Source of the DNA: Alteromonadaceae bacterium M269
GTDB taxonomy: Bacteria; Pseudomonadota; Gammaproteobacteria; Enterobacterales; Alteromonadaceae
Assembly: GCA_004353515.1 (NCBI GenBank)
Contig: SMNZ01000002.1
Span: forward strand, 310,001-374,000
Length of the DNA stretch: 64,000 nt
Reading direction: 5' to 3'
The notes under the pieces are model-generated. The model searched no databases and was not told the DNA's origin. It saw only the letters and a list, made by a program, of their open reading frames with translations. Position numbers and translations under genes: made by a program. Every line of letters starts with the position of its first letter. Position 1 is the first letter of the stretch. Below, one piece after another: positions 8,957-19,100 of the stretch.

Positions 8957-11900
8957 ATGATGAAAATAATACCAATTGCTCTTTTGAGCTGCTTTTCTGT
9001 TGCTAACACAACGGCGCTTGCTGCTTGGCAAAATATCGATAGCGCTGAACTGACTTACCCAACGCGGCCGACTTTTGATCGCATTAATCGTCAGTATGTC
9101 TCTTCAGTGACACTCACTAACTCGGGTGACGAAACAATTGAGGGGCCAGTCAGGATTTTATTTGACGATGCAAGCCATGAACTTATCAACGCTAGTGGGG
9201 ATGACAATGGTACTCCTTATATTGAACTCGGTGATGTGACTCTTGCCTCCGGCGAAAGCGAAACGGTTGATGTCAGGTTAGCGTTAAACCGAGCCCCTTT
9301 GTCTTTCAATTTAAGTTCTCAGTTGGATGTTGATGAGCCGAATGTAACGGGTTTAAGTCTTGAATCTAATCAGATTGCCATATTCTATAACCGAGAAGAT
9401 GGACATTACGATGACTGGGGACTTCACCTGTGGAATGGGGAAGGTTGCGGTAACTATGCGGCACCGACTACTGAAAGTGTTCACTTTGAGAATTGGCCTG
9501 ATCCTTACCCTGCAGATGGTATTCATAGTGAGTATGGCGCTTATTTCATATTGACCGTAGAACCTGATGCCGCCTGTTACAACTTTATCGTGCACAGAGG
9601 TAATGAAAAAGCGCTGGGAGATGCTAATAGTCGCTTTGAGCCTGAATACGGTAATCAAGCTTTTAGTTTTCATAGCTACCCTGAGCTTTGGTATACCGCA
9701 GTCGCTAATCGCCCTCAATTTCTTGATGGTGCACGTGCACACTGGATGGATAACAATACCATTCTATGGCTGACGGAACATGGTAATGCACCTAGCTTGA
9801 CTTTATATCACTCTGCTAGTGCGGGTCTGACATTAGAAAATGCCGGCGTTTCGGTTTTAAATTCTGATGTATTGAGTGCTGCACCAAATGTGCAGATACA
9901 ACCTGCTGTTGCAGAGCAAAGTCACTATGATGAAAACCCTCATCTCAACGGTTTTTCTGGATTTGAAGTGTCACTGACTGATGAACAAGTGAAGGAGTTA
10001 TTAACTCAACAGTTAATTGTTGTTGCAGCTGATGCGGATGGAAACATACTCGATTCGACTCGAGTACAAATTCCACGTGCGCTCGATTACCTCTATACCC
10101 GAGGTGAAAACGATGCTGATGAAGCTCAGTTGGGGCTAACTTACAGTAATAACTTAATCACCACTTCTGTTTGGGCACCCACAGCTCAACAAGTCAATCT
10201 AAACGTTTATAACAAAGCAAAGGAGTTGCAGAGTAAACACAGTATGACATTGGATTCTGATACTGGTGTTTGGCATTTTAGCGGTGAAAAATCGTTGTTA
10301 GATAGGCAATTTTATCGCTATGAATTGTCTGTTTATCACCCGGTGGCGCAACAGGTTGAGTTGCTAGAAACAACCGACCCATATTCTGTCTCGCTTTCGA
10401 CTAACGGTCGTTATACACAGTTCGTCGATTTAAATGATGCTGATCTCAAGCCAGCAGGGTGGGATGAGCAGGTTATCCCAACAGTAGAAGACTCAGAGGA
10501 TATTGTTATTTACGAGAGCCATATTCGAGACTTTAGTATCCTTGATGAAAGCACCAGCCCTCAAAATCGCGGCAAGTACCTAGCTTTTACCGAGTCAAAC
10601 TCTGTTCCAGTGCAACACCTTCAGTCTTTACAAGCATCAGGGTTGACGCATTTTCATATGCTACCTGCTAATGATATCGCAACCATCCCTGAGGATGGGG
10701 CGAGTCGTGTTGACGTGACTGATACTGTAGGACGTCTGTGCAGCTTAAATCCAAATTCACCAGTTTGCGGCGTAGAGAACGACAGTTCAGTCATACTCGA
10801 TGTTTTAAAAAGTTACGATCCGTCGACAGTTGAGGCGCAAGCGTTAGTTGATTCGATGAGAGGTTTTGATGGATTTAACTGGGGTTATGACCCTCATCAC
10901 TTTGCGGCTCCAGAGGGAAGTTATGCCACTGATCCTGATGGCGAAACTCGTATTCTGGAAATGCGTGCTATGAATCAATCGCTTCACGAAATGGGATTGC
11001 GAGTGGTTCTGGATGTTGTTTATAACCATACGGCTTCTTCTGGAGTATTCGATAACTCTGTGTTGGACAAGGTTGTACCTAGTTATTACCATCGCTTGAG
11101 TGAAACAACTGGAAGAGTCGAGAACTCAACCTGTTGCGAAAACACAGCGACTGAACATGTCATGATGGCCAAGTTGATGAACGACTCTTTAGTCAGCTTT
11201 GCGCAACACTTTGGTTTTGATGCTTTCCGTTTTGATTTGATGGGACATATTCCTAAGCAGGCTGTACTTGATGCGCGAGAAGCCGTAAGAGCAGTAGACC
11301 CAGACACTTACTTCTATGGAGAAGGTTGGAACTTTGGTGAGGTAGCGAACAATCGCCGTTTTGAGCAAGCGGCTCAGTTAAATATGGCTGGTACCGAAGT
11401 GGGTACTTTTTCTGATAGGCAACGCGACGCGGTTCGCAGCGCTGCATTGTTTAATGCAGGTGGTAGTTTGCACGAACAAGACACTATCCGTATAGGCTTG
11501 GTGGGTAATGTAAGCAGCTATGAGTTTGTGGCTGCCAGCGGTGCATTTTTATCAACTTTTGACTATTCATGGAATGGTCAACCAGCGGGTTACAGCCAGG
11601 ATCCAGCCGATACTGTGAATTATGTGTCGAAGCATGATAACGAGGCTTTATGGGACCAGTTGCAATATGGGCTTCCTGGCGGGATGTCGTCAGCAGATCG
11701 CGTTAGAGTGCAGAATGTTGCGTTATCAATTCCGCTATTGAGTCAGGGGATTCCGTTCTTACATATGGGATCTGAGTTGATACGCTCTAAATCTATGGAC
11801 AGAAATACTTTTGATGCGGGTGATTGGTTTAACCAAGTTGATTTTACTGGGCAAGAAAACGGTTGGAATATCGGTTTACCTCTAGCACAAGATAATCAGG

Positions 11901-13039
11901 GACGCTGGGGAGAAATTAGTGGTATTTCATCTAATCCCAATATCAATACTAGCGCGACAGATAGGTTATTGACTGCATCTTTGTTTAAAGAGTTTTTGAG
12001 CATACGTACGACGAGTAAATTATTCCGGTTAAATTCTGCTGAGGATATATTGCAGAGGATCAAATTCCACAATACAGGGAACGGGCAAACTCAAGGACTG
12101 ATAGTCATGAGCCTGGATGATGGTATTGGTTTGTCGGATATCGATCCTAATCATGACGCTGTCGTCGTTCTATTCAATGGAACACAAACACAACAGAATT
12201 TTGCTATTAATGATGCGGTGGCGTTTGAATTGCACAATGCACAGCAAAGTTCGGCGGACAGTCGAGTACAACAAGCCTCATTCAATAATGGAACCTTCTC
12301 GGTTCCCGCCCTTACTACCGCTGTGTTTGTCAAACCGCAAAATGGGGCTCAAGGCTTTGGTCTTTCTGCTCTTCCTCCCTATGGTGACAGAGAAGTTTAT
12401 CTTCGAGGAACAATGAATGGTTGGAGTACCAGTTTGCCTTTCGAATATATAGGTAACGACCAGTATAGAATCGAAGTGGAACTGGCTGCAGGGCAGTATG
12501 AATTCAAAATTGCTGACGAGAACTTCAGTGTCGCTAATATCGGTGGTGGCTTCAGTGTGCCTATTGGACAAGCTGCGACATTAAGTAATGGTGGCAATAA
12601 CTTGTCACTGAGCTTAACCGCCGATGCTCAGTACACATTTATATTGGACGCGAGCAACGACGCTAACCCGGTACTGACGGTTACTCCCGATGATCCCAGT
12701 GCAACACCGCCACCCTACGGCAATACTACAATTTATGTGCGTGGAACCATGAATGGATGGGATACCTCTCAACCACTCAATTACGATGGCAATGGCATTT
12801 ATTCAACTATGTTCAATATATCTGCTGGTGCTCACGAATTTAAGATTGCAGAAGCTAATTGGTCGATGCCGAATTTAGGTAGTAATAATAGCTCTTTAGC
12901 GATAGGTGACACACTGAGCTTGGTAGATGGGGGAGGGAACATTGGGCTTAACGTTAATGAAACGCAAAACCTGCTCTTCATAGTTGATGCTAATAATTCA
13001 TCGTCACCAACAGTGAATGTTCAATCGGTCTCTCCTTAA
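8957..13039 (+). CDS. Secreted pullulanase-type alpha-1,6-glucosidase (GH13)
   Basis: This is a large extracellular enzyme (about 1360 residues) expected to cleave alpha-1,6 branches of pullulan, starch or glycogen. ATG 8957 follows AAGG by six bases and opens a signal peptide ending near TTALA. A pullulanase-associated CBM41-like segment (DDWGLHLWNGEGCG, near residue 150) and a CBM48-like module (SVWAPTAQQVNLNVY) precede the catalytic domain. GH13 regions are visible: DVVYNHT near 686, GFDAFRFDLMGH (nucleophile Asp) near 753, FYGEGWNFG (acid/base Glu) near 786, and VSKHDN near 888. The STCCENTATEH motif is typical of the PulA-type family. Two similar modules end the protein, each opening with RGTMNGW (near 1148 and 1259). 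Confidence 0.92.
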   Translation: MMKIIPIALLSCFSVANTTALAAWQNIDSAELTYPTRPTFDRINRQYVSSVTLTNSGDETIEGPVRILFDDASHELINASGDDNGTPYIELGDVTLASGESETVDVRLALNRAPLSFNLSSQLDVDEPNVTGLSLESNQIAIFYNREDGHYDDWGLHLWNGEGCGNYAAPTTESVHFENWPDPYPADGIHSEYGAYFILTVEPDAACYNFIVHRGNEKALGDANSRFEPEYGNQAFSFHSYPELWYTAVANRPQFLDGARAHWMDNNTILWLTEHGNAPSLTLYHSASAGLTLENAGVSVLNSDVLSAAPNVQIQPAVAEQSHYDENPHLNGFSGFEVSLTDEQVKELLTQQLIVVAADADGNILDSTRVQIPRALDYLYTRGENDADEAQLGLTYSNNLITTSVWAPTAQQVNLNVYNKAKELQSKHSMTLDSDTGVWHFSGEKSLLDRQFYRYELSVYHPVAQQVELLETTDPYSVSLSTNGRYTQFVDLNDADLKPAGWDEQVIPTVEDSEDIVIYESHIRDFSILDESTSPQNRGKYLAFTESNSVPVQHLQSLQASGLTHFHMLPANDIATIPEDGASRVDVTDTVGRLCSLNPNSPVCGVENDSSVILDVLKSYDPSTVEAQALVDSMRGFDGFNWGYDPHHFAAPEGSYATDPDGETRILEMRAMNQSLHEMGLRVVLDVVYNHTASSGVFDNSVLDKVVPSYYHRLSETTGRVENSTCCENTATEHVMMAKLMNDSLVSFAQHFGFDAFRFDLMGHIPKQAVLDAREAVRAVDPDTYFYGEGWNFGEVANNRRFEQAAQLNMAGTEVGTFSDRQRDAVRSAALFNAGGSLHEQDTIRIGLVGNVSSYEFVAASGAFLSTFDYSWNGQPAGYSQDPADTVNYVSKHDNEALWDQLQYGLPGGMSSADRVRVQNVALSIPLLSQGIPFLHMGSELIRSKSMDRNTFDAGDWFNQVDFTGQENGWNIGLPLAQDNQGRWGEISGISSNPNINTSATDRLLTASLFKEFLSIRTTSKLFRLNSAEDILQRIKFHNTGNGQTQGLIVMSLDDGIGLSDIDPNHDAVVVLFNGTQTQQNFAINDAVAFELHNAQQSSADSRVQQASFNNGTFSVPALTTAVFVKPQNGAQGFGLSALPPYGDREVYLRGTMNGWSTSLPFEYIGNDQYRIEVELAAGQYEFKIADENFSVANIGGGFSVPIGQAATLSNGGNNLSLSLTADAQYTFILDASNDANPVLTVTPDDPSATPPPYGNTTIYVRGTMNGWDTSQPLNYDGNGIYSTMFNISAGAHEFKIAEANWSMPNLGSNNSSLAIGDTLSLVDGGGNIGLNVNETQNLLFIVDANNSSSPTVNVQSVSP

Positions 13040-13141
13040 AGTGAGAGGCTGTTACTAATGATGATATATGGGCTCTTATATGCAGAAGTGAAATGGTAGC
13101 GGAGCCTATAAAAGGTTTAACTTTGAGGGATTTGTTTTTGA

Positions 13142-13173
13142 CTGCACGCCTATCTTGGTTGGAAGGCGTGCAG
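13142..13173. other. Stem-loop between two convergent genes
   Basis: CTGCACGCCT and AGGCGTGCAG form a perfect 10-bp stem with a 12-base loop, about 100 bases after the pullulanase stop and 26 bases before the end of the convergent small gene. No T-tract follows on either strand, so it is not a classical terminator, although its position between converging genes suggests a role in 3'-end formation. Confidence 0.5.
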
Positions 13174-13198
13174 AGATATCAATGGGTCTAAGAAATTA

Positions 13199-13432
13199 TT
13201 AAGCGACTTTGTCTTTTTCTAAATCTTTAAATTGACGCTTTAGGTCATAAGGTTCTTCAGTAACAATTTTTTCTAAGGTTGCTATCCGTTCGCGCATGGT
13301 ATCTATTTCACCTTGTAATCGCGCGATGTCAGCATCGTAAGCTTTTCCTTTTTTCTTATTTTTTCCACCTTGAACAAGCTCTACTATAGCCCAGCAAATA
13401 ATACCTACAATGGCGATGGCTGTAATGTTCAT
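13199..13432 (-). CDS. Small PspB-like membrane/coiled-coil protein
   Basis: A 77-residue protein with one N-terminal membrane segment (ITAIAIVGIICWAIVELV), a basic linker (GGKNKKKGK) and a C-terminal coiled coil containing MRERIATLEKIV. The plan and the RERI..LE motif resemble PspB of the phage-shock response, which senses envelope stress with PspC. ATG 13432 is preferred over the longer frame from 13474 because GGAG lies about eight bases upstream. No pspA or pspC is adjacent, so this may be an orphan paralogue. The function is inferred from shape only. Confidence 0.65.
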   Translation of the reverse strand: MNITAIAIVGIICWAIVELVQGGKNKKKGKAYDADIARLQGEIDTMRERIATLEKIVTEEPYDLKRQFKDLEKDKVA

Positions 13433-13641
13433 ACGTGCTTCTCCTGTTGATGTATTTTTTAATAGTAATCTCAAATGACTAAATATGCCAAAGCAATAAT
13501 CTGACCAAAATAAATTTATTAACTAAAACAAATGGTTATGTTTTTTGTTGCTGCGACTAAGAATCTTAAATGGTAAAATTGACCACTTTATAGTGGTTCA
13601 GCTATAAAACCTGGATGGCTTAAAGAATGTTGAGGTAAATA

Positions 13642-14139
13642 ATGAAACAAGAGCAGGAGATGCATGAGTTTTGGATGCGCAAAGCTTTGCAGCTCGCTGA
13701 TATTGCTGAACAGCATGATGAGGTTCCTGTCGGAGCAATTGTTGTGAGAGGTGATGAGATCATTGGTCAAGGGTGGAATCAGTCTATTGGTTCTCATGAT
13801 CCGTCTGCGCATGCAGAGATGATTGCTATACGTGAAGCGGGAAAGAAGCTTGCAAACTACCGACTAATTGATTGCCGTTTATATGTCACTTTGGAGCCTT
13901 GCCCAATGTGCGCAGGTTTGCTCGTCCATAGCCGATTGCAGCAAGTTATCTTTGGCGCAAAGGATGCTAAAACTGGTGCTGCGGGAAGTATTATCAACCT
14001 GGTTGAACATGAAGCATTGAATCACCAACTTGATGTCGTTTCTGGTGTATTGGCGGATGAGTGTGGAGATAAACTCTCAGCCTTTTTTAAGCGTCGGAGA
14101 GCGGAGAAAAAGCAACTAAAGAAATTGCTTAAAAGTTAA
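13642..14139 (+). CDS. tadA: tRNA-specific adenosine deaminase
   Basis: TadA deaminates A34 to inosine in tRNA-Arg(ACG). Zinc and proton-shuttle residues appear in the E. coli positions: His57-Ala-Glu59 (SAHAEM) and Cys87/Cys90 (PCPMC). The family motif EVPVGAI is at the N-terminus and the tail is basic. At 165 residues the length is normal. AGGT lies six bases before ATG 13642. It converges on mltF with only 9 bases between the stops. Confidence 0.96.
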   Translation: MKQEQEMHEFWMRKALQLADIAEQHDEVPVGAIVVRGDEIIGQGWNQSIGSHDPSAHAEMIAIREAGKKLANYRLIDCRLYVTLEPCPMCAGLLVHSRLQQVIFGAKDAKTGAAGSIINLVEHEALNHQLDVVSGVLADECGDKLSAFFKRRRAEKKQLKKLLKS

Positions 14140-14148
14140 GGAACTATA

Positions 14149-15546
14149 TTAATTAGTTTCAGACAATGCTAGTGACTGCTCACTCCGCTTTCTATCATCT
14201 AGCCATACAAGCGTGTCGTAATAACGCCTGATGTTTTCAACGTAAGTCACAGCTTCATTACCTCGAGCATAACCATATCTCGTATTCTTATAGTGTCGCT
14301 TCTGTCTTAATAACGGCAATCTCTTTTTTACATCTACCCATAAGTCAGGATTGCCTCCTTGTCGTTGAGTTATCACTCGAGCGTCTTCAACATGCCCTAA
14401 GCCAAGGTTATATGCCGCAAGTGAAAACCATATCCTGTCTGGGTGAGTAATTCGGTCTGGAATACGTTTCATCAAACTCGCGAAGTATTGCGATCCACCT
14501 CGGATACTTTGCTCAGCGTCTAACCTACTTCTGACGCCAAGCTCTTTTGCTGTCGTCAGCGTTAACATCATCATCCCTCTTACACCGGTAGGGGATTTTG
14601 CTCTCGGGTTCCAATGGCTTTCTTGATACGCCATTGCTGCTAATAAGCGCCAATCAATATCGCCAGAATAGGCTTCAAACCAGGGCTGAAATTTGGGCAA
14701 GGTATCGTCAGCCGCTTTGATAAATAACCGTGTATCGACGTAATTAAATTCTCTGACATGGCCGAAGTATTTGTCTTCTAGCGTTGCGAGCTGTCCGTTT
14801 GATTGGATTTTACCGAAATACTCTATGAGAGCGGCTAATAACGAATCATCAAGATCATTATTAAGCGCCCATGCAACCGGTTGTTGCTCACCTATAGTGA
14901 ACCCTATGCTGAGATCGGGGTGGCGACGACGCATGACAGCAAGGAAGCTCGAATCAGTGATGGTATAATCTAACTCGCCAGCAAGCACTTGCTCTAGCAT
15001 TTCCTCTTCGTCCATATCGTCAGTTTCCATCCATGAAAGCTGAGGATAAGCTTCGCTTAATTGCTCAAGTGTTGCGGCATGATTGCTGTCGCTGGTGACG
15101 AGAAGTTCACCGTCAATCTGGCTGATATCCCTCGGGCGTTCTCTACCTTGTTTAAAAACAAGCTTTTGGCTGACATATTGGTATGCAGGCCCAAACCTAA
15201 ACAGTTCTTGCCGCTCTGGTGTTATCGTTAAGGCAGAAGCAATAATGTCTATATGTTGATTGTCTAGCTGTGGAAATAACTCGTTAACCGCATAATAGGG
15301 AAGGATCTCTAGTTCAACGCCAAGGTAATCTGCAAAGCCTTTCGCCATTTCGTACTCGTATCCCTGAGGACCGCTAGCACTATTGTAATAACTGGTCACA
15401 CCGTATTGAGTACCTACTTTGAGCACGCCAGCATCCAGCACTTTTTTGAGGCTGTTTGATTTTCTTGGGTTATCGCATCCAGCTATAAAAATAGCTGTAA
15501 GAACAACAAGAGCGTATAGGAGTAGTTTTTTAATTGTGTAAGTCAC
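14149..15546 (-). CDS. mltF: Membrane-bound lytic murein transglycosylase F
   Basis: MltF cleaves the MurNAc-GlcNAc bond of peptidoglycan from the outer membrane. A lipoprotein signal ends in IAGC (Cys about residue 24). A periplasmic solute-binding-like domain (SBP family 3) spans roughly 40-265. A C-terminal SLT catalytic domain includes AAMAYQESHWNP (the catalytic Glu is in QESHW), SPTGVRGMMMLT and LAAYNLGLGHV. The start is GTG 15546. The length (465) fits the family. In gammaproteobacteria mltF commonly neighbours tadA and is divergent from purL, as here. Confidence 0.95.
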   Translation of the reverse strand: MTYTIKKLLLYALVVLTAIFIAGCDNPRKSNSLKKVLDAGVLKVGTQYGVTSYYNSASGPQGYEYEMAKGFADYLGVELEILPYYAVNELFPQLDNQHIDIIASALTITPERQELFRFGPAYQYVSQKLVFKQGRERPRDISQIDGELLVTSDSNHAATLEQLSEAYPQLSWMETDDMDEEEMLEQVLAGELDYTITDSSFLAVMRRRHPDLSIGFTIGEQQPVAWALNNDLDDSLLAALIEYFGKIQSNGQLATLEDKYFGHVREFNYVDTRLFIKAADDTLPKFQPWFEAYSGDIDWRLLAAMAYQESHWNPRAKSPTGVRGMMMLTLTTAKELGVRSRLDAEQSIRGGSQYFASLMKRIPDRITHPDRIWFSLAAYNLGLGHVEDARVITQRQGGNPDLWVDVKKRLPLLRQKRHYKNTRYGYARGNEAVTYVENIRRYYDTLVWLDDRKRSEQSLALSETN

Positions 15547-15734
15547 TTCTTCGTTAATCAGCTACCTGTCGTCGCCTGCTTTTATGCAATGAAGTTATGG
15601 AGCTTATGCGGATAGCGCGTTGTTTCAGGCACATATTTTACCATGTCTCAGAAGCATAACGTAAAGAATGACAGACATTAAGACTTGTCCCTAAGTTTTC
15701 TCTTTTCAAATGCCATAAAGCTGCTCTGAAAGTC

Positions 15735-15763
15735 TTATCAATGGCTTGAATTTCAACTATAAT
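15735..15763 (+). promoter_or_regulatory. Strong sigma-70-like promoter upstream of purL region
   Basis: TTATCA (15735-15740) and a consensus TATAAT (15758-15763) are separated by 17 bases. Transcription would start near 15770, more than 340 bases upstream of the purL start codon, at the foot of a long inverted repeat. Confidence 0.6.
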
Positions 15764-15767
15764 CCGG

Positions 15768-16036
15768 GCCGCGAGCCTGTTAACCTTTCGTGTTCGAATT
15801 TTGTTCTAAATAAGCGTGTTTTGATCGCGGCAACGACTTGCAGGCTTAATCATTTAAGTCAAAAGTCGGTAACAAAGAGCATAACTCGTTTATAACGAAT
15901 TCTTCGGACAGTGTTTGTTTGCGCTTTCTACCGAGTTAGAGTCTGTTTATGTATGCTCAATACACGTCACAGCCTCTGCCTTGTATAAAACACAAACAAA
16001 CTACTGCAAAATTGAACGCGAAAGGTTAGCAGGCCC
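15768..16036 (+). ncRNA. Candidate structured RNA or long purL leader
   Basis: This non-coding stretch begins just after a TATAAT box. Its ends are complementary over about 30 bases: 15773-15803 pairs with 16007-16036, with two of the differences being G-U compatible. A second nested pairing joins GTTTGTTTG (around 15913-15921) to CAAACAAAC (around 15993-16001). No open reading frame is evident. It may be an independent RNA or the 5' leader of purL. I recognise none of the standard structural RNAs (6S, 4.5S, tmRNA, RNase P) in it. Confidence 0.45.
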
Positions 16037-16059
16037 GAGCCGCTCGAAAAATTAGCCGA

Positions 16060-16087
16060 ATAATGGCTGTCCAAACCAAGCCATTAT
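16060..16087. promoter_or_regulatory. Hairpin just upstream of purL
   Basis: ATAATGGCT and AGCCATTAT form a 9-bp stem with a 10-base loop, ending 26 bases before the purL ATG. There is no T-tract on the plus strand, so it is not an ordinary terminator for that direction. It could shape the purL leader. Confidence 0.45.
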
Positions 16088-16113
16088 CGCATTAACCTTG
16101 GTAACTTAAATTT

Positions 16114-19100
16114 ATGCTTATCCTACCTGGTGCGCCTGCTCTTTCTGATTTCAGAACAGAAAAACTTATACAACAGATTCAACAAGCTTCATTACCTATC
16201 ACTGGAGTTTACGCTGAGTATGTTCATTTTGTTGATTTGGAGGGAGCTTTAACTGATGAACAAACAGTTGTTTTAGAAAAACTACTCACTTATGGCCCCT
16301 CGGTGAGTGAGGGTAGTAAAGACGGAATACTTAAGTTAGTGGTGCCAAGGGTTGGAACTATCTCTCCATGGGCAAGTAAAGCGACAGATATCGCACATAA
16401 TTGTGGATTAAGTCAGATACATAGAATAGAACGCGGCATTGCTTATTACTTGCAGTGTGAACAAGCGTTAACCGCAGAGCAAGATACTCAAGCGACTTCT
16501 TTGTTGTTCGACCGAATGACAGAGGTGGTATTTGATGAGCTTTCTGAAGCTGAAAAGCTGTTCGGTGAAGCGACGCCTGGAGAGTTTACCTATGTGGATA
16601 TTATGGGCGGTGGTCGCGAGGCGTTAGTTGAAGCTAACGTGAACTTGGGGCTGGCGTTAGCTGAAGATGAAGTCGATTACTTAGTTGATAACTTTAATAA
16701 GCTTGAACGCAATCCGACAGATGTTGAACTGTATATGTTTGCACAGGCTAACTCTGAACACTGTCGACACAAAATATTCAATGCTGATTGGGTGATTGAT
16801 GGGGTAGAGCAGCCCAAGTCGTTGTTTAAGATGATTAAAAATACTTATGAAGTCAGTGATGACTATGTGTTCTCTGCATATAAAGATAACGCTGCGGTGA
16901 TGCAAGGTAACGCCGCTGGTCGATTCTTCCCGTCACCTGAGGGGCGTGAATATCAATATCAGCATGAAGATATTGATATTTTGATGAAGGTTGAAACTCA
17001 TAACCATCCAACGGCGATATCGCCTTTCCCTGGCGCTGCGACTGGTTCAGGCGGTGAAATTCGTGATGAGGGGGCTACTGGTGTTGGCGCTAAACCAAAA
17101 GCTGGTTTGGCCGGGTTTTCTGTTTCGAACTTACGTATTCCTGGCTTCAATCAGCCATGGGAAATGGATTACGGTAAGCCTGCGAGAATCGTTGATGCGC
17201 TTGATATTATGACGCACGGTCCTCTAGGTGCAGCGGCTTTTAATAACGAATTTGGCCGTCCTAATATTCTTGGATACTTCAGAACCTATGAAGAAGAAGT
17301 CAACAGTCATAATGGTGTTGAAGTTAGAGGCTATCACAAACCTATTATGATCGCGGGTGGTTTGGGTAACATTCGTCGTGAGCATATCCAAAAAGGTGAG
17401 ATTACCGTTGGTGCTAAGCTAGTTGTTCTGGGCGGTCCCGCGATGAATATTGGCTTGGGTGGTGGTGCTGCATCATCTATGGCGTCGGGGGAGTCACTTG
17501 AAGATTTAGATTTTGCTTCGGTACAACGCGATAACCCTGAAATGGAGCGCCGTTGTCAGGAAGTTATCGATAGATGCTGGCAGTTAGGGGACAAAAACCC
17601 TATTCAGTTTATTCACGATGTGGGTGCTGGTGGATTATCTAATGCACTTCCAGAACTCGTTAGTGACGGTGGTCGTGGTGGTCGTTTCGAATTGAGAAAC
17701 GTTAATATTGATGAACCTGGCATGTCACCGCTTGAAATTTGGTGTAACGAGTCGCAAGAACGTTATGTTCTGTCTGTCGCCCCAGAAGATATGGCACGTT
17801 TCGAGTCCATTTGTGAGCGTGAGAGAGCACCTTTTGCTGTTGTTGGAGAAGCGACGGAAGAACAGCACCTTCATCTTAATGACAAGCATTTTGATAATTC
17901 GCCTATCGATATGCCTCTAGATGTCTTATTAGGTAAAACACCTAAGATGCAACGTAATGTTGAGAGTAAAAAAGCGAAAGGCAATGCTCTGAATTTTGAA
18001 GGTATTGAGGTTTCTGATGCCGTAGAAAGAATACTACGATTACCAGCCGTTGGAGAGAAAACCTTCCTTATTACTATTGGTGACCGCAGTGTTACAGGCT
18101 TAATTTGTCGAGACCAAATGGTTGGTCCTTGGCAAGTTCCAGTGGCTGATGCAGCAGTAACAGCGGCTGCGTTTGACAGTTACCACGGCGAGGCTATGTC
18201 AATGGGTGAAAGATCACCTATTGCATTGCTGGACTATGCAGCGTCAGCGCGCATGGCTGTCGGTGAAAGTTTGACTAACATAGCCGGTGTTGATATTGGA
18301 GATACTAAGCGTATCAAGCTCTCTGCTAACTGGATGTCGGCTGCTGAACACCCTGGGGAAGATGCAGGGCTTTATGAAGCTGTGAAAGCTGTTGGTGAAG
18401 AACTATGCCCTGCGTTGGGACTCACTATTCCCGTGGGTAAAGACTCTATGTCGATGAAAACCAAGTGGGAAGATGAAGGCCAAGACAAGCTTGTTACTTC
18501 ACCGTTGTCTTTGGTTATTACGGGCTTTGCCGCGGTTAACGATATCCGCAAAACTGTGACGCCTCAGTTAAGAACTGATAAAGGCGAATCTGTTTTAGTC
18601 AGCATTGATCTTGGTCGAGGTAAAAATAGGCTCGGAGCCAGTGCTTTAGCACAGGTTTATAAACAATTAGGTGAGCAACCGGCTGACCTCGACTCCGCAG
18701 AAGACATGCTTAATTTCTTTAATGCCATGCAAGCGTTAGTGAATGATGAGGCAATATTGGCCTATCATGACCGTTCTGATGGTGGGTTAATGACGACCTT
18801 ATTAGAGATGGCCTTTGCAGGAAATTGTGGTGTTGATGTAGACATCGCTGAATTGGGCAATGAAGATTTATCGGTACTCTTTAACGAGGAGCTAGGTGGC
18901 GTTATTCAGGTGACCAAAGTTCAATTAGATAAGGTTTTATCTGTTCTTGATAATCACGGTCTGAGTTCTTGTTCACATGTCATTGGTAAAGTCACAACAG
19001 ATGATGAAATTGTCGTTAGGCGTGGTGATCAAGTTGTTACTTCAAGAGCAAGAAGTGCGTGGCGTAATATTTGGGCTGAAACCACAACAGAAATGCAGCG

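Noticed and set aside
13142-13173. Intrinsic terminator for the pullulanase gene
   Set aside because: The stem is perfect but no T-tract follows on either strand, so I list it only as a stem-loop.
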